DNA of 21,517 bases from Anaerolineales bacterium (GCA_025938055.1 JAICQC010000021.1:1-21517); one strand, 5' to 3'. Shown: positions 1 through 7,899, numbered from the stretch's first letter. Made by a program: numbers and translations. The notes: generated from the letters alone by a model not told the origin.

Positions 1-1
1 C

Positions 2-619
2 CGCCTGCAGACCGATTACGTGGATATCCTCCTGCTGCACAACCCACCACGAGAACTGATGGACGGGCGAGCCACCCCGGAACTCTATGAGGAACTGGAA
101 CGGCTCAAAACCGAGGGCAAGATCCGTGAATACGGCGTTTCACTTGACTGGCGCGAGGAAGTAGAGCTGGTTATTGATACGACAAAGAGCAAGGCGCAGG
201 AAGTATTCTTCAACGCCTTATATCAGGAGCCACTGCCCGCCTTCCAGAAAGCATACGATAACGGCATAGGGTTGATCATCAAGGTCCCGCTCGATTCCGG
301 CTGGCTCTCTGGGCGCTACCGCGGCAACCACCGCTTCGACGATGTGCGCAAACGCTGGCTCCCAGAGGTGCTTGCCCGTCGCAGCGACCTCGTCGAAAAA
401 TTCGCCGCGCTCGTACCCGAAGGAACTTCCATGGCACATGCCGCGCTGCAATTCTGCCTGGCACAGCCACAGGTTTCGACCGTGATCCCTGGCGCGAAGA
501 CGGTGGAACAAGCGCTGGATAACTTTGCCGCCGCAGACAAACAGCTCAGCCCCGAGGTCGTTCAATCCATGTATGATTTGTGGGAGCGTGAGATCCAGGC
601 AGATCCGTTGCCGTGGTAG
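2..619 (+). CDS. Aldo/keto reductase family protein, 5'-truncated by the window edge
   Basis: The reading frame is open from base 2, and the visible part is the C-terminal two thirds of an aldo/keto reductase, a cytosolic NAD(P)H-dependent oxidoreductase with a TIM barrel. Seen directly: DYVDILLLHNPP near the start, where the His matches the active-site His of the family; KIREYGVS, matching the usual (K)IRaiGVSN strand; and VSTVIPGAKTVEQALDN near the end, matching the cofactor-phosphate-binding loop region. A GTG at position 20 is internal and not the real start. The substrate cannot be inferred. The gene converges on the glycan block and is separated from it by a hairpin terminator, so it is probably not part of that pathway. 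Confidence 0.88.
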   Translation, partial: RLQTDYVDILLLHNPPRELMDGRATPELYEELERLKTEGKIREYGVSLDWREEVELVIDTTKSKAQEVFFNALYQEPLPAFQKAYDNGIGLIIKVPLDSGWLSGRYRGNHRFDDVRKRWLPEVLARRSDLVEKFAALVPEGTSMAHAALQFCLAQPQVSTVIPGAKTVEQALDNFAAADKQLSPEVVQSMYDLWEREIQADPLPW

Positions 620-626
620 ACAACAG

Positions 627-656
627 AAACCGCCGCTTCCATTCAGCGGCGGTTTT
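627..656 (+). terminator. Rho-independent terminator between convergent genes
   Basis: A perfect 10-bp stem (AAACCGCCGC at 627-636, GCGGCGGTTT at 646-655) with a 9-nt loop lies 8 nt after the aldo/keto reductase stop and ends in TTTT. Read on the minus strand the same stem lies downstream of the stop at 674 but is followed by only three T, so it may act in both directions, more strongly on the plus strand. Confidence 0.8.
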
Positions 657-673
657 GATATAAGAATCTATTC

Positions 674-2302
674 TTACAACAAAAAATCGCCATCGTTCAA
701 CAACCCATCGAAGATTGCTTCCATTGCCTTTGAATTCTCCGGCAGCAATGTATTCAACTCGAACGATTTCAGCCGAGTCTGCGTCGTACGGACGGATGGC
801 TCGAGGTAATCGTCAAATGGCAGCGAGGTGCGGAATAACTGATAATATAAAAATCTTCGTGCATTGCGCTTGAAATCAGACGGAACATCGATCATTTCCG
901 CCTGCAGGAACTCTTTCATCTTTTCTCTTACCTCTTCCACGGTCGGCGGGAAGAACACGGTAGGGTATTGTGTAAAGCGCGCCTTGCCCGCGCACAATAC
1001 CGCCGCGCCTATAATCGACGCCTCCAGCCCGATCGTCGAATTGTAGATCATGACGAACTTCGACCTCTGAATCAGCTCGTACGAACTGAGCGTCTCATTC
1101 GGAGGGATAAAGACCACGTTCGGCTCCCGGTCAGCCTCGGTCGCTTGGACCCAGCCGGCAACGGTCTCGCGGCTGGCTTTACGGACGCGCAGCTCATCGG
1201 GGTGAGCACGAATGATGAATAACGTTTCGGGATGCTCGCGGATGACCTCCAGCACCATGTCGAGCCAGTCGAACATGTCTTCAAATACCGTGTTGGCGTG
1301 CGGCTGGCTGGTATCGAAAATAACGTTGGTAAAGATCGGTACGATTTGCTTGAAACCCGCAGCTTTTTGCAGGAAGGACTCGTCGAGTCCTTTCATGCCT
1401 GCCCAGAACTTGATGCCCGCCATGCTGAAGTCGCCCTGGAAGCGCTTGGCGAGGTAGGCATCTAGTTTTGCGTTTTGCTCATCGTTCAACTCAAAATCAT
1501 CCGGGATGTGGATCGGGTACGCGGTCGCTTCGCCCTCGGTGAAGTAGGCGGAGGCGGGCTGCAAGCCCACTTCATGTGTGATCACACGGATGCCACGTTT
1601 CCGGGCGAGGTAGCGCGCCGTCGCTTCCGGGTAGAACTGCCCATTGAACACGACCACAGCGCGCGGGTTGGTTTCATTCAGAAGTTTTGAGAACTTCTCC
1701 GCGACGTTCCAGGCGGAGAGAATATATTCGCGCAGAAGATACCGCGTCGGTTCGTCATCGTTCAGATGATGGATGCGCAGGATCCAGCGCAAGCCGGGTA
1801 GGCACAATGGACCGAGGGGAATGTTCTGCCAGCTAAAAGTCATCAGGTCTTTTAATGAAAGGTGTTCAACTGCTTTTGCAAGCTGAGTATCTCGCCCAAA
1901 CTCAAACCACCTAACCTGTGACCTTTGACCTTCAACATTTGACAATACACCCGCATACAGTGTTTTCGATTGATAAATGCACGATCTACACGGCGGCAGC
2001 TTGCGGACCTCATCGCGATTGGTCCCGAGCACGCAGTGACTCATACCCGAGTGGCAGGCAAAGTAGACGACCGGAATCCCTTTCAGCCGCAATGCCCACG
2101 AAGCCAGCAGATGGAACCCGCTGTTCCACGAAAGATCGTCAATTCCCGTGGAGGCTTTGAAAAACACGATAGGCGCGCCCGAAGGTGGGGGCGATTGACG
2201 AGCAACGCGTTGTGCAACGCGTGCAATCTTGAAGTTATTCAGTCTGCGAACCAGCCCTCGTTTGATGCGCTGGGTGAGGAAATCTTTTATCCTACCAATC
2301 AT
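674..2302 (-). CDS. Capsule-polysaccharide-type glycosyltransferase (GT-B-like)
   Basis: A 542-residue soluble protein. The C-terminal half resembles capsule polysaccharide/CDP-glycerol-transferase-like GT-B enzymes: FIIRAHPDE at residues 363-370, then SSYELIQRSKFVMIYNSTIG at 406-425 and GLEASIIGAAVLCAGKARF, the usual donor-binding segment. The N-terminal region has a C83-x6-C90-x14-C105-x2-C108 cluster that could bind a metal. The product would transfer a sugar (or sugar phosphate) to a surface glycan at the cytosolic face of the membrane. The start overlaps the end of the sulfotransferase gene by 11 nt, so translation is probably coupled, and AGAAAG lies just upstream of the ATG. A heptanucleotide array lies in the codons for about residues 119-131. 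The donor is unknown; a CMP-nonulosonate is plausible from context but not shown. Confidence 0.7.
   Translation of the reverse strand: MIGRIKDFLTQRIKRGLVRRLNNFKIARVAQRVARQSPPPSGAPIVFFKASTGIDDLSWNSGFHLLASWALRLKGIPVVYFACHSGMSHCVLGTNRDEVRKLPPCRSCIYQSKTLYAGVLSNVEGQRSQVRWFEFGRDTQLAKAVEHLSLKDLMTFSWQNIPLGPLCLPGLRWILRIHHLNDDEPTRYLLREYILSAWNVAEKFSKLLNETNPRAVVVFNGQFYPEATARYLARKRGIRVITHEVGLQPASAYFTEGEATAYPIHIPDDFELNDEQNAKLDAYLAKRFQGDFSMAGIKFWAGMKGLDESFLQKAAGFKQIVPIFTNVIFDTSQPHANTVFEDMFDWLDMVLEVIREHPETLFIIRAHPDELRVRKASRETVAGWVQATEADREPNVVFIPPNETLSSYELIQRSKFVMIYNSTIGLEASIIGAAVLCAGKARFTQYPTVFFPPTVEEVREKMKEFLQAEMIDVPSDFKRNARRFLYYQLFRTSLPFDDYLEPSVRTTQTRLKSFELNTLLPENSKAMEAIFDGLLNDGDFLL
1912..1946. repeat. Degenerate heptanucleotide tandem array inside a coding sequence
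   Basis: Five consecutive 7-nt units with consensus TGACCTT: two identical units (1919-1925 and 1926-1932) and three diverged ones. It lies in frame within the capsule-type glycosyltransferase gene, between the Cys cluster and the rest of the protein. Confidence 0.6.
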
Positions 2303-3146
2303 TATCTTTCTCGTATCCCAGCCTCACCAGCAGGTCGCCTGTCACATCCTTGAACAGATTCTTGTGTTCTTCGGTGAAATGTTCACGCCAGCCGCCCGTT
2401 TTCCCGGAGCGGAAGGTATGGCTCTTCTTCGGCTGGATCGACTCTGCCAGAACCGACAGCGTCATCTCACGCGGCGTGGGGATTTTATAGCCTGTGCTTT
2501 CGACCTCGTCGAGCATCGCTTCCAGAGTGGCAGCGCGGTTGTGAATCAGGTCCTCAAAGCGGATACACATGACATGTGGCTGTTCCAGCCATTCGAACAC
2601 GCTCGCGTAACGATGCTTCACGCTGACCATATAGAGTCCATCGCGGTCGATGCCGGTGATGGCAATCTTAAGCCTCTCGCCAAAATCAGGCAGAGATTTA
2701 TAGTATTCATGCATCCCATGTTCTTCCTGCATATCGGTCGCGAAGAAAACCTGGGAAACCAGCATGTCGCGCGGGTCGCGGTACACGAAGTAATTCACGC
2801 GATCGGGCTTGCACAGGAACGCGACATTCTCCGGCGAAGCCTCCACATATCCCCAGCCGATCACCCCCCGAGGTATGCGCAGCAAATCTCGAAGGATCTT
2901 ATCCGTGCTGCGGCGTTCGCCATTTTTCTTGATCGTCCGAACGGGGTCCGCGGCGACATACCGGTAAGGCATGATGCGCGTGAAGCCGTTCACGATTTGC
3001 AGCAGCAGGTGCGATCCGCTCTTGGGCTTGGAGTTGCCAAAGATGGGCGGCGCCTCGTCGAAGGATAATCGCTTCCAGCGTGCAGCAGCCTGCAAGGTTT
3101 TCCCTGCAGGGCGAATGGCGCGACGGATGGTTCTCGGCAATTTCAT
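2292..3146 (-). CDS. PAPS-dependent sulfotransferase, Sulfotransfer_1 type
   Basis: A 284-residue protein with the standard sulfotransferase signatures. NSKPKSGSHLLLQIV (38-52) is the 5'-phosphosulfate loop; YRDPRDMLVS (122-131) is the 3'-phosphate-binding motif with its Arg and Ser; RFEDL is at 196-200; and GKTGGWREHF near the C-terminus matches the family's KxGxxGxW segment that closes over PAPS. It would move a sulfuryl group from PAPS to a hydroxyl or amine of a glycan or lipid. It sits 35 nt after the NeuB-like gene and overlaps the following glycosyltransferase gene, in the same block as the PAPS-forming enzyme. No signal peptide is seen, so it should act in the cytosol. The acceptor is unknown. 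Confidence 0.87.
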   Translation of the reverse strand: MKLPRTIRRAIRPAGKTLQAAARWKRLSFDEAPPIFGNSKPKSGSHLLLQIVNGFTRIMPYRYVAADPVRTIKKNGERRSTDKILRDLLRIPRGVIGWGYVEASPENVAFLCKPDRVNYFVYRDPRDMLVSQVFFATDMQEEHGMHEYYKSLPDFGERLKIAITGIDRDGLYMVSVKHRYASVFEWLEQPHVMCIRFEDLIHNRAATLEAMLDEVESTGYKIPTPREMTLSVLAESIQPKKSHTFRSGKTGGWREHFTEEHKNLFKDVTGDLLVRLGYEKDNDW

Positions 3147-3181
3147 AAATCACTTATGGGGGTGAGGCGCGTCCGGCTTTC

Positions 3182-4066
3182 CTACTCCTCACCATTCACA
3201 CGGCGGAGTCGCTTCATCGAACCCTTCTCGGATTCATATATCCTTTTCACGCCGTCTCCCAGTGCCGCCTCGGATACGCGGATGTATTTGACCAGGCGCT
3301 CGAAGCCGCCTGGTTCTACCGAGGCTGCCTGGTCGCTGCCCCACATGGCGCGGTCGAGGGTGAGATGCCTCTCCACGATGCACGCGCCCAGCGCGACCGC
3401 AACCGCCGAAGGAACCAGCCCAACTTCGTGACCAGAGTATCCGACGGGGATGGTTGGGAATTCCCGACGCAGCGTCTCCACCATCTTGAGGTTGAGCTCC
3501 TCCGGTTCACAGGGATAGGTACTGGTGCAATGCATCAATAGCAGATCTTCCTCACCGGCGATCTCCACACCCTGTTTGATCTGCTCCATAGTAGACATGC
3601 CAGATGACAGAATTAAAGGCTTACCCGTGGCACGGGCTTTGCGGATCAAGCCAAAATCCGTAAGAGAGGCGGAGGGGATCTTATAGGCTGGCGTGTCGAA
3701 TTTCTCCATGAAATCCACTGAGGGTTGATCCCAGACCGAGACCATCCATGCGATTCCCTTCTCCCTGCAGTATCTGTCAACTTCACGATATTGTTCTTCG
3801 TTGAACTCCACTTTATAGCGATAGTCCAGATACGTGATATAGCCCCAGGGAGTTTCACGCATTTGTTTCTGTTGTTCAAGAGGCGTGGCGATGTCAGGTG
3901 TGCGCTTCTGGAACTTGACGGCATCCACACCGGCATGCACAGCCGCGTCGATCAGCTGCTTTGCAATGCCAATATCGCCGTTGTGATTGATGCCGATCTC
4001 CGCGATGATGTAGGCAGGATGACCATCCCCCACCATGCGACTTCCGATCTTTATTTCACGAGACAT
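3182..4066 (-). CDS. neuB: N-acetylneuraminate/nonulosonate synthase family protein lacking the SAF domain
   Basis: NeuB-family enzymes condense phosphoenolpyruvate with a six-carbon N-acyl sugar (or its 6-phosphate) to make a nine-carbon sialic-type acid. Seen: AEIGINHNG (22-30), VDAVKFQKR (47-55), KIPSASLTDF (129-138), SSGMST (154-159), GYSGHE with H213, and VERHLTLDR with H234. These His residues match the metal ligands known from Neisseria NeuB (H215, H236). The protein stops at residue 294, just after the conserved RLRR that normally leads into the C-terminal antifreeze-like (SAF) domain; family members usually have about 340-350 residues. GGAG(A) precedes the ATG at good spacing. Substrate (ManNAc, ManNAc-6-P, a legionaminic precursor or mannose-6-P) cannot be decided from sequence alone. 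Confidence 0.85.
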   Translation of the reverse strand: MSREIKIGSRMVGDGHPAYIIAEIGINHNGDIGIAKQLIDAAVHAGVDAVKFQKRTPDIATPLEQQKQMRETPWGYITYLDYRYKVEFNEEQYREVDRYCREKGIAWMVSVWDQPSVDFMEKFDTPAYKIPSASLTDFGLIRKARATGKPLILSSGMSTMEQIKQGVEIAGEEDLLLMHCTSTYPCEPEELNLKMVETLRREFPTIPVGYSGHEVGLVPSAVAVALGACIVERHLTLDRAMWGSDQAASVEPGGFERLVKYIRVSEAALGDGVKRIYESEKGSMKRLRRVNGEE

Positions 4067-4101
4067 TTTTTCTCCATTCTGATTTCAATGATGATAGGTA
4101 A

Positions 4102-5718
4102 TTATGGCAGCGATAAATCCGTGACTTCGACGAAGTCAAAGGGGAAGCTCCAGGAGGAGTAATAATGCCGGTCAGGCAGGAGGGCGTACTCACCATCGAA
4201 AAACTGATTGAGCACCACCCGGAAGCTATTCACCGGCGAGATGCCGGGATAAAGCCGTGAGTAATCGTTATCGGGAAAATAATAGGCGTTCAAAATCCCG
4301 AACCGTTCGGCAGGCAACGTATCTTCCAATGAGCCCCAGTGCAGGTACGCGCCCGGACCATGATCACCCTGGAGGATAATAATCGGAGGAGTCTCCGACC
4401 GAGACAGGATCACGTCGATGGTTTCGAGGACCCGCATGTTGACATACTGGATCTGTCTGCGGTACCCGGCGATATAGCTTCGTTGCGAATGTTCGCGCAT
4501 GTAGTAATTGGCGTCGTTCAAGGTAAATGGCTCGTCATGAGACACAACCTTACCACTCTCATCGAAAACGAACGGCGGGTGCGGCGCGATGATGTGAGCA
4601 TAGACGAAATAATTGCCCTCCAGAGCCGGAACGTCCTGCAGTTTCGTAAAAGCGGAAAGAATATGATGCCGATGCGTATCATATGGCATTTCGATCAAGG
4701 CTCTATTGAAGGTAGGCAGATGTGATAGAACCCGCGCCATGGAATGGTCGACCAATATGCTCTCAAAGGCGGTCACAGGCTGGGTGACACCCGTTTGAGA
4801 GTCATCGTAATAGACATCCGCACTGGAGATCGTGGCTTTGTATTCATTGTGGAAGGAAATCAATCGGTAGCCGTTCTGCGCCAGGAGATCCCGGAGCTTG
4901 TTGTTCTCAAGGATTTCGATCAGGTCCCCGCGGTTCTCTATCCTTGCTCCGTCAGCCTTTAAGGTTTGCAGGTAGTCCATGTTGAACGATGAGCTGAGCG
5001 ATAACATGGTTTGAATGTAATTGCTTGAAGACTCTTCAGCCACGTAAAAACCTCTGGCTGCCAGGTCATTCAGAAAGCTTGAGTTATCGAACTCGTACAG
5101 TGCCTGCAGAATATCCTGCCTGCCGTACCCATCCAGAACGATGTAATAAATATCCGGGTGGGAGCCAACATCTTCAATAACAGCCGCCTGCACAGACCGT
5201 TTCGGTATGAAAGAGACTCCATTTTCAAGCAGATACCCGCTTATCTGAAGCCCGGAGTTCAGGAAGAACAGAACAGCCAACAGGTTGAAATACAGGTGTA
5301 CAGAAGTAGTATTTCTTATTCTTCTGTGCACCAGCCAGGTCCAGAGCAGCATACATCCAGCGACAAGTATGAGGATCAGAAAATTCGAACGCGCAACTCC
5401 CAGCTCAAACGCATCAGATACCCAGACAGCCATGTCACCAAAAAGAAAGAAAAGGAAGATAAATAGCGAAGCCACCAGGCTCGCTTTGCGCCAGTCGCGC
5501 AGGAACAGGTATGTCACCCCAAGAACCAGGAACCCAAGCAAGAGTGATAAAAGAAGCGCACGGAGGATTTCAGAAAAATCCAGTTCGGCAAGGTTGATTG
5601 AAAACAGATGCAATACCGGCTGAATCGAAAGCAGGAACGGGGCAAACAAGCCTCGCTCGAAAAGCCTGACTAGCCCCGCCACAAATCCCTGGTGAATTTT
5701 CCTACGTTCCGCGATCAT
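4102..5718 (-). CDS. Membrane-anchored alkaline-phosphatase-superfamily transferase/sulfatase-like protein
   Basis: A 538-residue protein with a multi-helix N-terminal membrane part (about 4-5 hydrophobic segments between residues 23 and 165) and a C-terminal sulfatase-fold domain, the architecture of LtaS/EptA-type enzymes acting outside the membrane. In order: YYIVLDGYG with metal-ligand D196; SNYIQTMLSLSSS with T237 as the likely nucleophile; YAHIIAPHPPF with H375 and H380; and ILQGDHGPG with D452 and H453. The position of a Thr rather than Cys/Ser in a CxPxR motif argues against a formylglycine sulfatase and for a phospho-group transferase (phosphoethanolamine or phosphoglycerol) or phosphodiesterase. 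It sits between the NeuA-HAD and NeuB-like genes with 35-nt gaps on each side, suggesting it modifies the same glycan. Substrate unknown. Confidence 0.75.
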   Translation of the reverse strand: MIAERRKIHQGFVAGLVRLFERGLFAPFLLSIQPVLHLFSINLAELDFSEILRALLLSLLLGFLVLGVTYLFLRDWRKASLVASLFIFLFFLFGDMAVWVSDAFELGVARSNFLILILVAGCMLLWTWLVHRRIRNTTSVHLYFNLLAVLFFLNSGLQISGYLLENGVSFIPKRSVQAAVIEDVGSHPDIYYIVLDGYGRQDILQALYEFDNSSFLNDLAARGFYVAEESSSNYIQTMLSLSSSFNMDYLQTLKADGARIENRGDLIEILENNKLRDLLAQNGYRLISFHNEYKATISSADVYYDDSQTGVTQPVTAFESILVDHSMARVLSHLPTFNRALIEMPYDTHRHHILSAFTKLQDVPALEGNYFVYAHIIAPHPPFVFDESGKVVSHDEPFTLNDANYYMREHSQRSYIAGYRRQIQYVNMRVLETIDVILSRSETPPIIILQGDHGPGAYLHWGSLEDTLPAERFGILNAYYFPDNDYSRLYPGISPVNSFRVVLNQFFDGEYALLPDRHYYSSWSFPFDFVEVTDLSLP

Positions 5719-5753
5719 GTTTATCTACAATTTGCCAGCCACTTCAGCGAGTA

Positions 5754-6974
5754 TTAGTACGCACGCTTCAAAATCAAATCACACAACTCTCGCAGGGCGC
5801 CATGTCCGCCCGCTTTGCTCAACACGAAATCCGCGGCGCGGAGCACTTCAGGATAGGCGTCCGCCACCGCCACCGCCCAGCCAGCGACTTCGAAACAGGG
5901 CAGGTCATTCAGATCGTTGCCAATATATACGACGTTCTCGGCTCGAACGTTTTTCTGCTCGAGGACTTCCCGCATCACGCGTCCCTTATCATGGATTGCC
6001 ACGCCGTGGATCGCCTCCACGCCCATCTTTTTGGCGCGGGCTTCCACGACCCGGTTTGGCTCCGAGGAGAGGATCATGACTTCAATGCCGGCTGCCTGCA
6101 CTTCTTTGATGCGCATGCTATCACTGCGAAACGCGGCGACCATTTCGGTCCCGTCCTGATCGACCCAGACGCGATTATCGGTGATGACACCATCGAAGTC
6201 ACAGATGATCAAGTCGATCTTATTGGGCATCGTTCGTTTCCTCGCCCTGGGAAGGACCATCTCCAGTCCACCGGCTGCAAGCGCTTCATACTTTGCCCAA
6301 TCGGAAAGGTTATCGATATCCACAGTGTAGCGTGGGTCGATCACCAGCGGATAGATTACATCGCCAGACAGCGATTTCTTCTGTTTTATGGTCGAGATAC
6401 GGATGGCATCGATATGTCCCGTCTGCCAGTAGACGGGCGGCAGGATCTGGCGCGGCGCGTTGTACGGTTCGGCAATCCCTTCTACGTTGAGCAGAGGCTT
6501 CATCGGTTGATCCTCACCAGCAAAGCGCCACATCTTGTACGGATTCTGCCCGGCAGGAACGACGCCGCGCACACAATCTGCATCTTCATGTTCCAGCAAT
6601 ATACTCACGGCGCGGTCCACGCAATCCCTCGGGCGGATTGGTGAGGTCGGGCGTAACTGGATGACAACCTCCGGCTGATAACCTTCATTCGTTTCGAGCC
6701 ATGCAAGGGCATGTTCGAAGACCGGCAAATCAGTCGTGTTGTCTTGCGCGAATTCCGCGGGGCGCAGGAAAGGTGTCTCTGCGCCGTACTCGCGTGCAAC
6801 GGAGGCAATCTCTTCATCATCCGTCGAGACAATGATCCGCGTCACACAGGCGGCTTGCTTCGCCGCGGCAATGCTCCAGGTAATCAGTGGATAGCCTGCA
6901 AAAGGGCGGATGTTCTTACGCGGGATGCCCTTCGAGCCGCCGCGGGCAGGGATGAGGGCGAGGGTTTCGGTCAT
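5754..6974 (-). CDS. neuA: CMP-nonulosonate synthetase fused to a KdsC-like HAD phosphatase
   Basis: A 406-residue two-domain protein. Residues 1 to about 240 form a CMP-N-acylneuraminate synthetase: ALIPARGGSKGIPRKN (6-21) binds CTP, RPTSPIRP is at 108-115, and YNAPRQ with WQTGHIDA at 183-190 follows the family. Residues about 252-406 form a HAD phosphatase of the KDO-8-phosphate phosphatase type: DFDGVITDN (259-267), SSE (303-305), K330 and GNDLND (352-357) are all intact, so the second domain should be active. The simplest reading is that one chain dephosphorylates a nonulosonate-9-phosphate and then activates the sugar with CTP. Similar domain pairs are known in vertebrate CMAS and in some bacteria. 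The next gene starts 35 nt downstream. A weak ribosome site precedes the ATG. Confidence 0.88.
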   Translation of the reverse strand: MTETLALIPARGGSKGIPRKNIRPFAGYPLITWSIAAAKQAACVTRIIVSTDDEEIASVAREYGAETPFLRPAEFAQDNTTDLPVFEHALAWLETNEGYQPEVVIQLRPTSPIRPRDCVDRAVSILLEHEDADCVRGVVPAGQNPYKMWRFAGEDQPMKPLLNVEGIAEPYNAPRQILPPVYWQTGHIDAIRISTIKQKKSLSGDVIYPLVIDPRYTVDIDNLSDWAKYEALAAGGLEMVLPRARKRTMPNKIDLIICDFDGVITDNRVWVDQDGTEMVAAFRSDSMRIKEVQAAGIEVMILSSEPNRVVEARAKKMGVEAIHGVAIHDKGRVMREVLEQKNVRAENVVYIGNDLNDLPCFEVAGWAVAVADAYPEVLRAADFVLSKAGGHGALRELCDLILKRAY

Positions 6975-6979
6975 AATTT

Positions 6980-7014
6980 GACCATAGACCTGAGACGATG
7001 GGCGATGGTTAATA
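6980..7014. repeat. Degenerate heptanucleotide tandem array upstream of the neuA-type gene
   Basis: Successive 7-nt units beginning at 6980, 6987, 6994 and 7001 share a GACnATR-like pattern (for example GACCATA, GACGATG), with a weaker fifth unit to 7014. It fills nearly half of the 82-nt gap between the SDR stop and the NeuA-HAD start. Confidence 0.65.
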
Positions 7015-7056
7015 ATCTACACTTGCACATGGTGTAGGTGTTGTCCATGGTCGGGT

Positions 7057-7884
7057 TTACCACGCCGTCCATCCGCCGTCCACAACAACGTTATTGCCGG
7101 TCATATAGGACGAGGCATCGGAGGCGAGAAACAACAGTGCGCCATTCATCTCGTCCTTGCGCGCCATGCGTCCGAGGATAGTCTTGGCAGAATAATTCTT
7201 CACGAAATAATCTTCGTGATTATTAAACACGCCACCAGGTGTCAGTGCATTCACGCGGATCTCCGTCCCGGCGTAGTAAGCAGCAAGATATTTGGTGAAG
7301 CCCAGCACGCCAGCTTTGGTCACTGTGTAATAGACCGGCTTATACGCCACGCGTTCGCCTTCCCTGATATAGATCCGCTGGTCGGGTCCATTCAGCCCGT
7401 ACGTCGAACAGATGTTGATAATGCTCCCGTTTTTTCCCTGTTCGATCATCGGCCTGACACAGGCTTGTGTCATCAGGAACATGCCGGTGAGATTTACCTG
7501 CAGCGCCGAATTCCACAAGTCAAGGGGATAGTCCTCAAAGGCGCCGGGTGTGATCCCCTTACTTTCCGCGTCCGGGTCGAACTTGGGATCGAGGGCGGCG
7601 CTGTTGACCAGGATATCGACTCGCCCGAAAGCAGATAAGGTCTTTTCGACTGCCGTGTTCACCGAATCAGGCTGGGTTATATCCGCGGGAACGGCCAGGG
7701 CTTTGTATCCATCGCTTGTGAGCGAATCCGCAGCGGCTTGCGAAGCTGACTCATTCAGGTCCACCACAGCGACCGCTGCGCCGGCTTCCGCAAGAGTCCT
7801 GCAAAACTCCGCGCCGAGCAATCCCACTCCGCCGGTGATGACCGCAACGCATCCGGTCAAGTCAAATTTTTCCTGAATCTTCAT
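7057..7884 (-). CDS. Short-chain dehydrogenase/reductase in the nonulosonate block
   Basis: A 275-residue classical SDR. TGGVGLLG (17-24) is the dinucleotide-binding glycine motif, D42 in VVDLN favours NAD(H), NSAA (94-97) replaces the usual NNAG, and the catalytic set appears as N131, S160, Y186 and K190 (YTVTK). The C-terminal MTGNNVVVDGGWTAW is typical. The gene starts 15 nt after the GT39-like gene with AGAAGG as its ribosome site, and is followed after 82 nt by the NeuA-HAD gene. SDRs of this kind (PtmA-like) are often found next to nonulosonate genes in flagellin-glycosylation loci, so a role in making the sugar precursor is plausible; the actual substrate is not known. Confidence 0.82.
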   Translation of the reverse strand: MKIQEKFDLTGCVAVITGGVGLLGAEFCRTLAEAGAAVAVVDLNESASQAAADSLTSDGYKALAVPADITQPDSVNTAVEKTLSAFGRVDILVNSAALDPKFDPDAESKGITPGAFEDYPLDLWNSALQVNLTGMFLMTQACVRPMIEQGKNGSIINICSTYGLNGPDQRIYIREGERVAYKPVYYTVTKAGVLGFTKYLAAYYAGTEIRVNALTPGGVFNNHEDYFVKNYSAKTILGRMARKDEMNGALLFLASDASSYMTGNNVVVDGGWTAW

Positions 7885-7899
7885 ATTCGCCTTCTGCGA

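Noticed and set aside
2229..3068. A 279-codon open frame on the plus strand
   Set aside because: It is antisense to the sulfotransferase gene, has no recognisable family motifs, and the opposite frame shows clear PAPS-binding signatures.
3147..3181. A lost SAF domain after a frameshift in the NeuB-type gene
   Set aside because: Only 35 nt remain before the next gene, too short for the missing 50-60 residues.
4102..5718. A true formylglycine sulfatase opposing the sulfotransferases
   Set aside because: No C/S-x-P-x-R motif is present; the likely nucleophile is a Thr in an NYIQT context.
5802..6644. A 280-codon open frame on the plus strand
   Set aside because: It is antisense to the NeuA-HAD fusion, whose two domains are complete and motif-rich.
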